Shown one piece after another: positions 32,733-44,275 of a DNA stretch of 64,000 bases. The stretch spans positions 1,302,001 through 1,366,000 of the forward strand of contig JAHQRK010000012.1 of assembly GCA_019828595.1 (NCBI GenBank), given 5' to 3'. How positions within the stretch are numbered: position 1 is the stretch's first letter; each line of letters starts with the position of its first letter. The notes beneath the pieces were generated by a model. That model did no database searches, was not told the origin of the DNA, and saw only the letters and a list, made by a program, of their open reading frames with translations. Source of the stretch: Aphanomyces cochlioides. Taxonomy: Eukaryota; Oomycota; Saprolegniomycetes; Saprolegniales; Verrucalvaceae. The position numbers and the translations under genes are program-made.

Positions 32733-35197
32733 TTAGCACGACGAGCGGCGAGAATCGTGGAGAGAACCATCGCGAAGGATAGTAGCGAAGTTGACGCGAC
32801 TATGACCAAAGCGGTTGTTTGGCCAAGCAGAGTCTTTGACGCTGCCGCAGTTTGGAGCACCAGGGTACGTCTTGTTGCGGTAAGCGCCGTAGTACCAAGT
32901 GGTTGGTTCAGTCGTGTTCAATGGAGCTTGGTCGGTCGTGCCGGTCAAGTACTTGTAGACCTTGTCGTAGGACAAGGTAGGGTCGACACTCTTGATGAGG
33001 GCGACGACACCAGACACGTGGGGAGCCGCCATAGACGTGCCAGCGTACTGGACGTAGGACGAGTTGGTTGTGATGTCAACCGACCGCGTGTAGAACCCAG
33101 GGGCAGAGATATCAGGCTTGACGTAAGCAGGACCGTTCTTGGTTTGGGGGCCCTTGGACGAAAAGTACGCTAGGAGGTTTGGCTCGTTGTCGTAAGAACC
33201 GATGGCACCGACACCAATGACCGAGCTGTAGCCACCAGGGTTGCCGACAGTGCCACAAGCAGGGCCGCTGTTGCCGTTGGAGAAGACAGGAATGATACCA
33301 GCGGCCTTCCAGGCAGCAACGGCATCTTCCATCCATGGGTTGTAGCCGGCAGTGGAGCCCCAGCTATTGTTCACAACGTGAGGAGCCTTGCTGCAGTCTG
33401 CACCCGTGCCATCAGGCTTGGGGGGGCACAAGATGAATTGAGCGCACTTGAGCAAGTTGACACTGTCGCCACTGCCCTTGTACAATCCCAAGCAGGAGAT
33501 CCACTTGGCACCTGGAGCTACACCAATGCCGTTGACTCCAGCCATGGTACCAATCGTGTGCGATCCGTGGCCATCCGAGTCGTAAGCCGCCGAAGTTCCG
33601 TTGTAAGGGTCAAACCAACCCAAAGCCGAACGGTAGTTGTCCTTGATGGCTTCGTGGGTGCTGAGGGCACCAGTGTCGATAGAGCCAACGACAGCGCCAG
33701 AGCCGTTGTAGTACTTCCAAATGTCAGGAGCCCCGACAGTGTTGAGTCAACACTGGGAACAATTAATGGAAAATCCCTTATATGGCCCTACTTTTTACGT
33801 CATAATTGAGGGGGATCGCTTCTCTGATACCCGTAACAATGGCTATAACGACCCAACACGGACATGGTTATTGCAATCATTAATGAAAAGGGCCCTGGTG
33901 ATCGGCGTCATGGTTGAAATGGTCATATTTAATGTGCTCTGGGTCACAATGGCCCTGATAACGGCTGTTGATGCATGAGATTCCCTCATCCAGGGAAGCT
34001 CGGCTTCCTTACCGCTGGGCAACTTCTGCTGGCAGAAGATTACGAGCAATACATTCTCTAATGTTAAAATACATAAAGTACTTCATGTGCAAGAACCACA
34101 TACAATCTAAGCGATTCATTGCTCAAGACCTAAGCTTTGTCCTTCCAACTTCCAAAATAGTGGAGCGACTTTTTTCAAAGGCAAAGCTTGTCTTGTGTTG
34201 TGTGCTGAGGTCTGAGCCATAACCAGCCACGCACAGGCGTGTCCCACGGGCGACAGCCGAGTGCCGTACTTTCTGGAAAGATGCAACAAGATGAAGCTGT
34301 GTATTGCATACTTACAGTTAGTTGAAGACAACGAGATCTTGCGACCGGTCGGCCCAAAGGGTGCAGCGCAACCCTTCAGCCAGCACCAGGTCCAGATCGT
34401 CAGTTCCAAATTGGATCCGTATTGGGTTCTACTGGGATAAGTTAATCAATTGCATTTCCATGGAGGCGGCACTCCCCTACCAGTGTGTTGATAGACTTAC
34501 CGCGGGTAGTTTCACCACATCTTGACGATTGTCGTTGCTTCCAGTGAATTTCGAAATGGATCTATTTTTAGCCGCCAATCAGCGCATTTGGGATGACCAA
34601 CTTCAGCTAAAAGAGCAAACTACCCTAGTTATGTCTAGCTATGGATCCACAATCCCTAGATATGGCAACAGATTTGTGTTCCACCACTAGATAGGGTGTC
34701 CTCGGCGTCCTCCAGCCCTTCTTTTCCATAATATTTTTCCAAGCCTTGGTGTTGACACCCCATTCGTTCTTGGCAGCTTCACGGGTCGACTCCTTTTCCT
34801 TCTTGAAGACATCGGGCTCGCTGAAGTCCTTGGCGTTCAAGTCGAGGTACGTGATGGCGCTCGACGAGGACAACTTGTCGACAATTTCCTTGGTGGCCTT
34901 GGGAATGACGAAACCACCGGCAATCCAAATCGCTTCAACGTCCTTCGTGTCGATGATGCCACCCAACGTCTTCAAGTTTTCGTCCGAGGCCTTCTTCAAA
35001 GCGTCGTAGACGTATTGCGTCGGCTGGGCAGCAGAGGCAGCTCCCTTTTCAATTGCAGCAATGTCAACATTGAACTTGACGAGCACTTGGGTGGTCGAGA
35101 CGGACTCGGTCGACGCTTCGAAGAAACGAGCGAGACGGACAGCGACCTTGTCGGCAGCGACGGCGGCAGCAAGGGCTAGCATAAGAGCGGCTTTCAT
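32733..35197 (-). pseudogene. Subtilisin-like protease gene split by a hAT-like insertion
   Basis: The 5' part (35197 to about 34749) encodes signal peptide MKAALMLALAAAVAA and a complete prodomain ending AAKNEWGVNT. The 3' part (about 33746 to 32733) resumes at TVGAPDIWKYYNGSG and runs to the family C-terminus LHDSRRSSC. It retains the Asp loop (GSIDTGA), His loop (DGHGSHTIGTM) and Ser loop (GTSMAAPHVSG). Apart from the roughly 1-kb insertion at the prodomain-catalytic boundary I see no other lesion, so the disruption is recent. Reading into the insertion adds about 40 foreign residues and then stops. The start region still carries the shared protease core promoter. Confidence 0.9.
33747..34748 (+). 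mobile_element. hAT-like DNA transposon fragment with imperfect terminal inverted repeats
   Basis: The insertion is flanked by GTGTTGAG (33739-33746) and GTGTTGAC (34749-34756), an 8-base duplication with one mismatch, as expected for hAT elements. The left end (from 33748) reads CAACACTGGGAACAATTAAT and the right end, inverted, CAAGGCTTGGAAAAATATTA; both then continue ATGGAAAA. Near 34100-34195 the plus strand encodes LPTSKIVERLFSKAKLVL, which resembles the C-terminal dimerisation motif of hAT transposases. Most of the transposase is missing, so the copy is non-autonomous. Confidence 0.75.
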
Positions 35198-35217
35198 TGG
35201 GACTTGGTAGCTCGAAG

Positions 35218-35235
35218 GCGGATTCAAGAGTGATC
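35218..35235 (-). promoter_or_regulatory. Inr/FPR-like core promoter of the split protease gene
   Basis: The minus strand reads GATCACTCTTGAATCCGC, 21-38 bases before the ATG at 35197. It is the same motif as at 26251-26268 and 52077-52095. Confidence 0.6.
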
Positions 35236-35239
35236 AGGG

Positions 35240-37554
35240 CGATTCTGCTCTTGACCTAAAAAAAAGTGGTCAGGTTTGGGTGGGGCGTAACTCACAGCAG
35301 GATTTCAATCTCCCGACGGCGGCGTATCAGACTCCAGCCGAGACCATGCGCCAGCTCCTTGCCGCTTTTCCGCTTTTCCAGGTAGTGCTTTGACAAATTG
35401 AGAGCAGAGAGGGCTTCGTCTGCTAGACGACAAAGCACGTGCTCTATCGAGAAGGAAAAGCGTCGTTGTCGAAGAGCAACACAGAGGTCTTGGCTCAAGA
35501 ATCTCACCTCAAGGCATGTAATCATGATCACCGCATGGGAGGATGGATAGGCGCCGCCTGACACAATCAATTGCACCTGTCCCAACCAACAAAAAATATG
35601 CAAGTCATGGAACCATTGGAGTCCATTCCACGGACTGTTTCAGTAGCGCAACAGACTCAAGCTGTGTCTATGCAATGAAAATTAACTCGAAGTTTCCAAG
35701 CGTATGGCGAGCTAGAGTGCGCGTGATTAACCCGACGTTGACGTGGTTGTGAAATACGGCAGCTTGGAGCATACCTCTGTAGGTACGTCGTCTGGCTTCC
35801 ACCCTGATCGACAACGAAGTCTACGAAGAATGGCATCTGGTGCGGCCACGTTTGACCGATGTAACATTACCATGCGAGGCGATATACCCATGCTGTCAAC
35901 AAGCAGGGAATGAATATGGATGAAGGAAGGACTTGGCGTCCCCGCAGTGGAGACAGCGGCATAAACGCCTCTTGGACTGCCTGCTTGTCCAACATGGTGG
36001 TAGGCAACGATGTCCTTTGCGCCATCCTCAGAAGAACGGCAAGGAAAGTCTCAGCGGCCTGGCTCACAAGAGTCCAGAGCTGCCGTCAATGTTTCGACTC
36101 TCGTGAGATTTCGACCATGCCGAGATTGTCGGATGTCGGTGAGGCAGCAGACGAACGTACAACTCGGCTCTGGAACACTGCATTGACAGTGCACATCAAT
36201 CTCCATTGCAAAGTGCCATCTTGGTGCATGAGCAGGGCGCAATGTGAGATGAGTGACACCTTGTCCCCCAGTCTCATGTCCGACAATGTTGCATGACATT
36301 GGCGATGCACGATGAAGGTGGATTTTCAAACCACTAGAGGATTGCGCCGCTGGAAATGGCCTTCGAGTGTTCGCTAGTTCTGCTACTGAAATTGAGACGT
36401 GCAACAACTCCAAGTGGCGAGACTCGACACTTTTGCCTGCCTGGCTCACATGTCAATGGAGTAGCCTCTCTTTTGCAGCGTGAGAATGGTAGATTCTCCT
36501 ATGCGCTCATGTCAAAGTGTTGGAATGTCCATGGAGAACCACGAATACCCAAGGAAACGAACGCCATTGCCTTTGGACACCTTCGTAAGGTCCAGTAACT
36601 ACAGCAGCATCACTAATGAGTTCAATGGTCCGCGTTCATTGAAATGCAACCTCCTCTTTGCACCACTCTCCATTACAAACCTCTCAGAACCACATCTCAA
36701 GCAAGAGGCGTCCGACGTCCTGTTTCTTCCAGCGGTGATATCACATGACCAGAATAGAGAAAGAGTACCTGATTCCAGTACTCTTAACCGACATACAAAT
36801 ACCAAGTATATCAATATATAATTGTATAGAGGTAGTTTGGCTTACTGACCTTTATAATAAATAGGATTTGAAAGGTATAATGTTTAGAAGTATCCACGAA
36901 ATGTCCGGTTACTGTTTGGCTTTTACCGGAAATTGTTAAAGGAACCTCATGGGACACTTCGCCCATACTCGTAGCTCGTTTCACTTCTGTCTACTTATGA
37001 GTACATTTCAGGTTTAGCTCCTTGAATGTGTCAATATGCAAGCCCTGCGCAATTGATTCGTGCTACCACTAAAAATGAAATTCTATTCGCTAAAACAACT
37101 ACCAGATTGTGTTTTGATTGGTTAAATTGATAAAGCCTTTAAACTTATGCTCCATGCTTTCCTTCTTTCACGCCATCGTTGACAGAAATGAAGAACAGAG
37201 AAACTTTCGTTGCGCTAGTTATTGGGCTCATACTGTAATAGTTAACATAGAAGAGAAATGACTGGTCATCTCAATGAAGATTTGAAAATCTTGAGGACGA
37301 TGAGGGTTCCATTGACAATCTTGAACAACATTTGGTGAATGTTACCACATAATGATGCATTAGGTGAGCCTCACGCGTATGAAAAGCTAGAAACGATCAA
37401 GTAGGCCCCCATTTTACCATGGCGACAGTTAAGAGGATCAGCGGTCGAGACAAAGAAATGCAGTGCAAAAAGGAAATTTGCAGCGAAAGAACAAAACCTG
37501 TATAAAATTATACTTTCGTCGAAAAATCGAACTCCCGATCTTGCATAAATCGCC
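35240..37554. other. Non-coding spacer
   Basis: About 2.3 kb with no supportable gene. Overlapping frames of 70-130 codons on both strands near 35.9-36.8 kb show no domain. 36.8-37.5 kb is AT-rich. Confidence 0.5.
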
Positions 37555-39457
37555 ATGGTCCCAAGTGAACTGAGCGCGCTCAAGGCACATGAAGCTCAGA
37601 CATGGACGGGTGTTGAGCTGCTTGTGTGCGCCGTGCTTCAGCTCTTCCTCGTTTTCCTTGCATACCGCTTGGATCGGTCAACAGCGCAGCAGTGGTTCAT
37701 TCCCGAGTCAGCTTGCGCAATTCTCTTTGGGCTCTGCGTAAGTTGCGGGACTTTCTCGTCTTTTCTTACACTTCCATCGTAGTTTGGCGTTGTCCTCAAG
37801 TTCTGCACACCCGTACAAGATGATGCAATGGGATTAAACCCCCAAGTGCTTTTCTTTGGACTCTTGCCCCCGATCATTCTTGAAGCGGGATTCAACATGA
37901 AGAAACGGGTAAGTTCCTTGTCTAGCTACGTATGAGAGCTCATTCAACTGGCATATGTAGGGATTCTTCACCAACTTTTCAACGATCCTTCTCTTGGCCA
38001 TCGTTGGTACGCTCATTGCGACTTTTGTGACAGGTGGAGCTCTCATCTGGCTTGGACACATGGGATGGATCACAGCTCTGACACCTGCCGAAGCTTATTT
38101 GTATGGATCTCTCATTTCTGCTGTTGATCCAATCGCGACTTTGTCCGTTTTTAAGAAATCTGACGCGCCGCCCATGCTGTTCAACCTTGTGTTCGGCGAA
38201 AGCGTCCTGAATGATGGAGTTGGTACGTCCTCTGTATTGTCTCCTGCCTAATTGAAAGCAGCAATTGTCGTCTTCACTTTATTTCAAGAGTCTATCCGCA
38301 AAGGCGTCCATGAGATCAATTCAGAGGCGGCATCGAATGTTATTTTCCAAGTTATTGTCATCCTGTTTGGATCAATCTTATTAGCAGCAGTCGTGTGCCT
38401 CGTATCTGCCTTCATGCTTAAACATGCAGATCCTAGCTTGCAGCTCTACCCGTCCTACGAGATCTCGATCATTCTCCTCTCTGCATACATCAGGTAGACT
38501 CTTCGGTTTGTGTCTTCGATTATATTTCCTTCTCTTTAGTTATGTCGTGGGCGATTTAGCAGGACTGAGTGGTATTGTGGCCCTATTTTTCAGTGGCGTG
38601 CTTATGAGCCATTACCATTTAACAACCATCTCTCAAGAATCTGCCACGGCACTCAAGCATCTCTTATCCACCTTGGCATTTCTTGCCGAGAATTTTATCT
38701 TCCTCTATTTGGGAGTCTCAGTCGTTGCGTATTCTGGAGCTTTCAAGTGGGATTGGGCATTCATTGCATGGCAAATGCTCATCTTACTAGTTGCGCGAGC
38801 GTGCAATACGTTTCCGCTATGCGCACTGGCGAATTGTGGCCGCAAGGAGCAGATTCCCTTCTCGGTATGCATTATTTCGTTGCTACGCCCTTGCTAAGTC
38901 TCGTCCTTTAGTTTATGGTTGTCATTTGGTTTTCAGGCCTTCGTGGCGCGATTGCCTTTGCATTGGCATTGAATATTTGGACTATCAATGGCGATCATGC
39001 CGGTGTTATTAAGAGCAGCACCCTCTTCACTGTCATGAGCACTACGCTAGTACGTCCGACGCCCCTGAAACAATTAGTTGATGTCATGCTAGGTGTTTGG
39101 CATGCTGACTGGCCCGCTCTTGACCTCGCTGGGTCTGGTGAAAGTCAGCAAGTCGGCGCCCTTGTCCTTGTACGAACTTGTCTCGAATGCAATGTGAACT
39201 GACTTTGTCACTCTGCGTGTAGGCGTCCTGAAGCTGTGAAGCTGCTCGACGAAATGGATCAAAATGATAACGAGCATGGCTTTGAAGAGTCGCCGCCGTC
39301 ACCACAGCATGCGCGTGAAAGACTGCATGCATCAAATCAAGGCATGCATGGATTATGGACCTCCGTAGACGAGAAGTACTTGATGCCGCTATTTGGTCGG
39401 AGTTCTCCTGATGGAGTGCTACCTCCGCCTCCAACGCCAAGTGGATTTGGCCGATAA
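37555..39457 (+). CDS. Na+/H+ exchanger, CPA1/NHE family, eight exons (534 aa)
   Basis: This membrane antiporter exchanges Na+ or K+ for H+ across an organelle or plasma membrane. Exons are 37555-37737, 37783-37908, 37961-38222, 38259-38493, 38540-38864, 38912-39049, 39093-39193 and 39223-39457. Phases close and all introns are GT-AG, 29-52 bp. About 10-12 hydrophobic segments are visible. NHE signatures include LFFGLLPPIILEAGF (residues about 84-98), AVDPIATLSVFKK, FGESVLNDGVA with the Asn-Asp ion-binding pair, DLAGLSGIVALFFSGVLMSHY and WFSGLRGAIAFALALN. The cytosolic tail is short (about 110 residues) and ends in a Pro-rich PPPPTPSGFGR. It is nearest to NHE8-type endosomal/Golgi exchangers by overall pattern (inference). 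Its 3' end faces the TAZ-finger gene 135 bases away. Confidence 0.92.
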
Positions 39458-39591
39458 ATGATGTAAACTAAGGAGATGATGATGGATTTCAAGACACAGT
39501 CGTGTTAAAGTAAGAGGGGCAGCATTATGAGCAGCCCTCAATGGCATCGTCGTTTCCTTGACGTAGAGCCATACTAAAGTGGCTGGAATAG

Positions 39592-40326
39592 CTACATGCC
39601 GTAGGGGGAATTCGGGAGACTTGGGGCGTCCATACGGACGCGGCGCACGACGAGCGGCTCTCTGGGACAGACACACGCAAAGCTTTTTTTCCTTTTCGAT
39701 CGCCGATGATGCAGGGTGACTCACATGTAGATGGAGCGCTTGCAGAGCGGAATCGAGCATTGAGGGTCTTTGCATTCTTTCTTGTGTTCGTTGACAATCA
39801 TTGTCCAGAGTTTGCATGCGCCACAGGCAGATCGGTCATGTGTGATCGGTTGAGTCTTTAAATGGTTGCGCACCTTGTTGACGAATGCAGTTGTGGATTG
39901 GCAAAGTTTATTTGGACATCCTTCAGGGCACTGGGAAAAATGAACGAGGCCTCGGATGACCGATTGGAGTTTGTCCGCTTGGAGCATTGGGTTCGTCGAC
40001 GCAGCAGGAGTTGGCGGAACAGACGAGGAGATGGAAGTCGCCCCATGTGAGGGGACGGGTGCTTCGATATCACATTCGAGCGGTTTTTTCTTCAGGACAA
40101 GCACGACGGGGTTGATTTTCGGAAGAGGAATGGAGAATGGCGGTGCTGGTGCCCCACCATCCGTACTAAAAGTTGCAAGTCGTTTTTTCACCAAGTCTGG
40201 AGTATCGGTAATATCATCATCTTCATTGGGACGGATTCTCTTCTGTCGCAATATCTCCATAAACTGTTCTTCTCGTGGAAAGACCCCGTTCCGAGTCACA
40301 GGTCGGTTCTTGTCCAATGCGCTCAT
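39592..40326 (-). CDS. TAZ-type zinc finger protein, probably two exons
   Basis: The first exon (40326-39725) encodes 200 residues. The N-terminus is polar, followed by a Pro/Ser linker and, from about residue 119, a TAZ domain: LVHFSQCPEGCPNKLC (H-x3-C ... C-x4-C), then ACGACKLWTMIVNEH, then KKECKDPQCSIPLC. These are the three HCCC zinc clusters of p300/CBP-type TAZ domains, which bind transactivation peptides. The frame would end at TACATGTGA, but this also reads as a donor (AT|GTGAGT). An acceptor CAG at 39662 gives a second exon with a short basic tail ending at 39592; an acceptor two bases on gives a longer tail. No HAT or bromodomain is present. A nuclear co-factor role is inferred. Confidence 0.72.
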
Positions 40327-40535
40327 GGCGGATGCCGAACTGGTCGCCGCCTGGACTGGATTAAATTATGCTCATTATACTTGAAATTTGTATACTAAAT
40401 TAAACATTGAATATAATGGCCGTAGTGAATGCAGGTCGACGAACACTCTCTATTCTTATCCCAACCAATAAAACCTTCCGTGAAGGTTCTCGACGAAACG
40501 ACAAGAAGACTTGGATAACAAGGCAAAATTCCACG

Positions 40536-41822
40536 CTATCTCTTGACTGCGATGTGGACGGTGTCGTCGAAATGCTTGCGCTTGGCAGCTAATAAACGAT
40601 CGCCTTGGGCCCGGCGATCTGTAGCTGTTTTCCTTGTAGCTGTAGTCGCAACTCCTGTCGTTACCCGAGGCTTGGCTCGAGAGATAGAGGAGGGGGAAGT
40701 CGCTGCCACCACAGCGCGTCGAATGGCGGCTTGCTTGGCGACTAGATAGTCTTGCTGTTCGCCAATAACACTCCCAGGGCGACAGAGTCTACACAAGTGT
40801 GTAAGGTTTCGCGCTCGGTGAAACAGGCAGTCATACCTGAGCCAGCCGATGGCTTGCTTGGCTGTGAAGTTGTCGTGCTTCATCATGTAGCAGGCGATGC
40901 AAGTCCCAGTGCGACCCAATCCAGCCTTGCAATGCACAGCTACGACCCCTGGTGTAGCCTCACAAGCAGCGAGGAATTGAGCGATGATTGCATCGGTAGG
41001 CGTCGCGCCGTCTGGAAAGACAAGATCAACGTGGCTAATACCAGCATCGACGAACGGGGATTCATCGTACAACTTGTTATTGAGTCGAATGACGAGCGTG
41101 ACGTGATGGGCTAAGAAGTACGGCACGAAAAACTCTGGTGGATGTGTCGTTGCTTCTGGCGATGGGATATCTTGCGGGCCAGCAAACGCGATGAACTTTG
41201 GTGAAATCCAATTCAAGTCGCCATTTTCGACCTTCTCGTAGTACGTATAGTCTGTTGCGCTGAAAGTCGCTCGTGAGATGTACTGAAAGTCGTTGTTCAG
41301 GCGAGGTACTAGAAAGGTCTACCTTGGCTTGTGTCACCGAATGATAAAAGCCTTGGACGACATCCACGACGGAGAGATCAAACTCACACGGTTCGTCTGT
41401 GGCATCGTGAAATGGGGCAAGTTTCAATTGCTCGAACGGAGCGATGGCACGCCGTGGTGTTTGACCATTGCACAGGACAGCCCAACAGCACAAGAGGCAG
41501 ACCTGGCTGACGTGTCTAAAACACCGAGAGGGGATTTTAGCCATCCTACCATGTTGGTTTGGTGATGGATATCCATGGACGAGACAACATGTAGTTGTTG
41601 CTTGGCCTTCTTGGCGGCCGTGCGTGCGTCCGAGAGCATATCGCAAAACTGAAACGTGTGTCCAAGATGGAGCGGTCCAAAGTCGTCAAAGTAGTTGGTA
41701 TATACAAATTTGTCTTCGACATTGAGATACACGGTCTTGGTCGTGTCCATGCGCGACGCTGGGCTGCTGCATGGCTCGTAGTAGAGCTGGCCCGCGACAA
41801 TCTCGACGATGACGGGAGCCAT
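40536..41822 (-). CDS. CDC14: CDC14-type dual-specificity protein phosphatase, four exons (383 aa)
   Basis: This phosphatase reverses proline-directed (CDK) phosphorylation at mitotic exit. In Phytophthora, Cdc14 is linked to sporulation, and I transfer that only as family knowledge. Exons are 41822-41550, 41502-41323, 41282-40837 and 40788-40536; introns are GT-AG of 47, 40 and 48 bp with closing phases. The N-terminal A domain has FVYTNYFDDFGPLHLG. The linker has TYYEKVENGDLNWISPKFIA, a CDC14 hallmark. The B domain has the active site HCKAGLGRTG (Cys269, Arg275) and the downstream LRLCRPGSVIGEQQ, restored only by splicing intron 3. The basic tail after about residue 320 (SRAKPRV, RRAQGDRLLAAKRK) is short compared with animal CDC14. 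It lies head-to-tail with the TAZ gene. Confidence 0.93.
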
Positions 41823-43774
41823 GTCCAGCGTAACGAATCCACCAAAGTCAAGATTTATTTAATTCCATGAGATTTGGCTCAACGGCCATCGAATCTTCAA
41901 CTCAGGTATAAAAAAAAAGAAGCAAGAGGCTGCCTCAGTCGTGGATTTTTCAAAGCCCAAGGTGCTGACTCTGACGCCATCCTGAGTAGCACGAGAGCAG
42001 CATATCACCTTGCCGCTCGATCGGGGGGGATCAAGGTGTGTTCCATCAGTGTGGATGATTTTTTAATCTTTTTTTCCCAACGTTGACGTACTCTAAGGGT
42101 GATATCACTGTTTTCAAACGCGTTTGAAATGTTAATAAAAAACGCGTTCGAAACACATAGGTAAGCTCGAGGCATGGTTTGGACGATGGTCAAGTCGTTG
42201 CCAAGTGGGTTGCTCCCTGCTGACACAACACTTGTCGCCATCATCTCACTCGTAAAGACGAGTGTGTAATAAACGAGTAGACGCTCCTCTTCGAGGGAAA
42301 ACTGAGCAAGTGAGTGTGTAGTACATATAGTTGTAAATAGAAAGGCCGCGACGGAATGCCCTACACGGTATTTACAGTGGCTCGCTTTGGACTAACATTA
42401 TATCATTCCCAGCAACTTTGAAGAGGCGAAAGTTCGCGACAGGGTGGAATATATGATATAGAGCCCCTTCTTGTGCTGTACATCCGGGACACAAGAGAGA
42501 GAGAAGAGTCGGACGGACAAATGCTACGTAGTAGTTGAGAGATAAAAGTTTACACAAGCTATTTTTCCATCATAGGCGAGCCAAGATATCGAGTTGTTGT
42601 ACCACAGATCAACAGAGCATGAAACGACCTAGAAGAAGGCTGCATTGTCGGTTGGATTAGAGTTTGATGGAGGTGGTATAAAGTCCACCGGCTTACGAGA
42701 ATCGATCAAGAAACAATCCCGTTCGATAAATCATCCCGTGGCTCAAGATGAGAGACGCTTGACGACTGTCGCACTTAAAGGGCAAGCGCGAGGATACGAA
42801 CTCGTTTTCTTCAAAACAGATAATCTTCCGAACGTACGTTTCAACTTGGACAACTTTAGCTTTTCTCGCGCGGGATATTTCGCCGATTCCAAGCTCCTGT
42901 AGCGCTTCAAGAGTGCCCTCTGCCACCCCCGCCCACTTGTATCAATGTCACACTCGACATGTGTTCGACATCTTCTGGCTGTCAAGTTGCTGACATCTTG
43001 ATCACGCCAAAGACATGCTGTGTTAATTTTCGCCGAATCATGCAGTTGACGCCATGGCCTTGAAAAGATTTGGCTTGCGTCGTGGCTGCGCGATTCAGTG
43101 GCTTCATGCTGACAGCACATTTCACACTCTCGCTCTAGCCCAAGCGTGAACCCACAAGCGTAAGCGGGTGCATGCGCTCTGCTCTAGCTTTCCACGCACT
43201 TCGCCACCAAGCTCACAAATCGCCGCTTTGCAAACACCAGAGAGAGAGGCCAAATAAATGTTGAGTTGCTACAGTGATGTGGTCGGGGTCTTCGAATTGC
43301 ATTGTTTTCCACAGGATTTACGCATAGACCTATCATCCTCTCCCCATTGTCAAACCATCCCACGCCTCCAAGTGAGTACTCTGGGTGTACCTCTCCGTTA
43401 AAACGTGGATTTCTTGAGATATAGACCAGCTACAGACGGCCAAGTCGCATCGATTTCAAGTATTCAATGCGCTCGAGGCAATGCCAAGGCGCGCATGCCC
43501 GCGGACGACTTGGTTCCCCATGAGTGCCAACCTCATGTGTCCATTCTCTGTTGCATATCACCATCAAAAGTCCAGTCTAAAAGTCCAGATGTGTCAGTTT
43601 GGAATGGTCGAAACCCAAATAAAAGACGTCTCGTATGCGTTTTTTTATTATTGAATTTTATTCCAAACGCAAGAGAAAAGTGTCCGAGCCAGTAATATGT
43701 CGGCAGGCGAAACCTGTCGGAGGGTTGGATTTTGACAGAGTTCAAGTTTGGCCATTTTGGGATTTGTCGACAAG
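41823..43774. other. Non-coding spacer with an 18-bp palindrome
   Basis: No supportable gene. TTTCAAACGCGTTTGAAA at 42114-42131 is a perfect palindrome, and AACGCGTTCGAAA follows about 20 bases later. An 85-codon frame at 42645-42902 has no domain. Confidence 0.5.
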
Positions 43775-44275
43775 ATGCCATCCCATGCCTCGACGCAGAC
43801 GGCGGCTTTGTCGCCAAGCTCGTCGTCCTCGAGAGGCTCGTCAACGTCCGAGTCGCCCCCACCGAATGCGTCGCCCCCGCCATTGACAACCACCACAGCA
43901 GTGCGAGACGACCTGCGGTGCAAGTACCCCTACAAAGCATGCTTTCATCCACGCTCGATCAAAAAAGACGGCGAAATGCACTCGCTGTGTGAATTCCACC
44001 GCAAGAAAGCCAACTCGATCCAAAAGATTTACGCGACGAAACGCCGCCAACAACTCCGAGCGCTCAAAAAGCACAAAATCCTCCAGCACAAGCAACGTGA
44101 AACGGACGACCTGCCGGACAGAGTCGAAAGCTTTGCGACGCGACTCGAGCACGAACTGCAGTCTAGCCAGCAATACGAGTACGAGCGAAGGCCACCTCAA
44201 ATCAAGACCGACGGCCGGAGAGACGCGCCGACCACGCGACAATTCGACATGAGCTTCCTCCTCAACCATTCATAA
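43775..44275 (+). CDS. Small C-x6-C-x15-C-x2-H basic protein, paralogue 9 (166 aa)
   Basis: Intronless and dispersed from the main cluster by about 22 kb. The ATG at 43775 gives MPSHASTQ and a 48-residue Ser/Pro/Thr-rich lead that other members lack. The ligands are Cys49, Cys56, Cys72 and His75 (CKYPYKACFHPRS, KKDGEMHSLCEFHRK). The usual Asn after the second Cys is His. The helix KKANSIQKIYATKRRQQLRA is closest to paralogue 8. A longer polar section follows (HKQRETDDLPDRV, YEYERRPPQ), and the end is QFDMSFLLNHS, a weak version of the hydrophobic terminus. It is longer than the rest, and the Ser-rich lead could be a regulatory region. Confidence 0.8.
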   Translation: MPSHASTQTAALSPSSSSSRGSSTSESPPPNASPPPLTTTTAVRDDLRCKYPYKACFHPRSIKKDGEMHSLCEFHRKKANSIQKIYATKRRQQLRALKKHKILQHKQRETDDLPDRVESFATRLEHELQSSQQYEYERRPPQIKTDGRRDAPTTRQFDMSFLLNHS

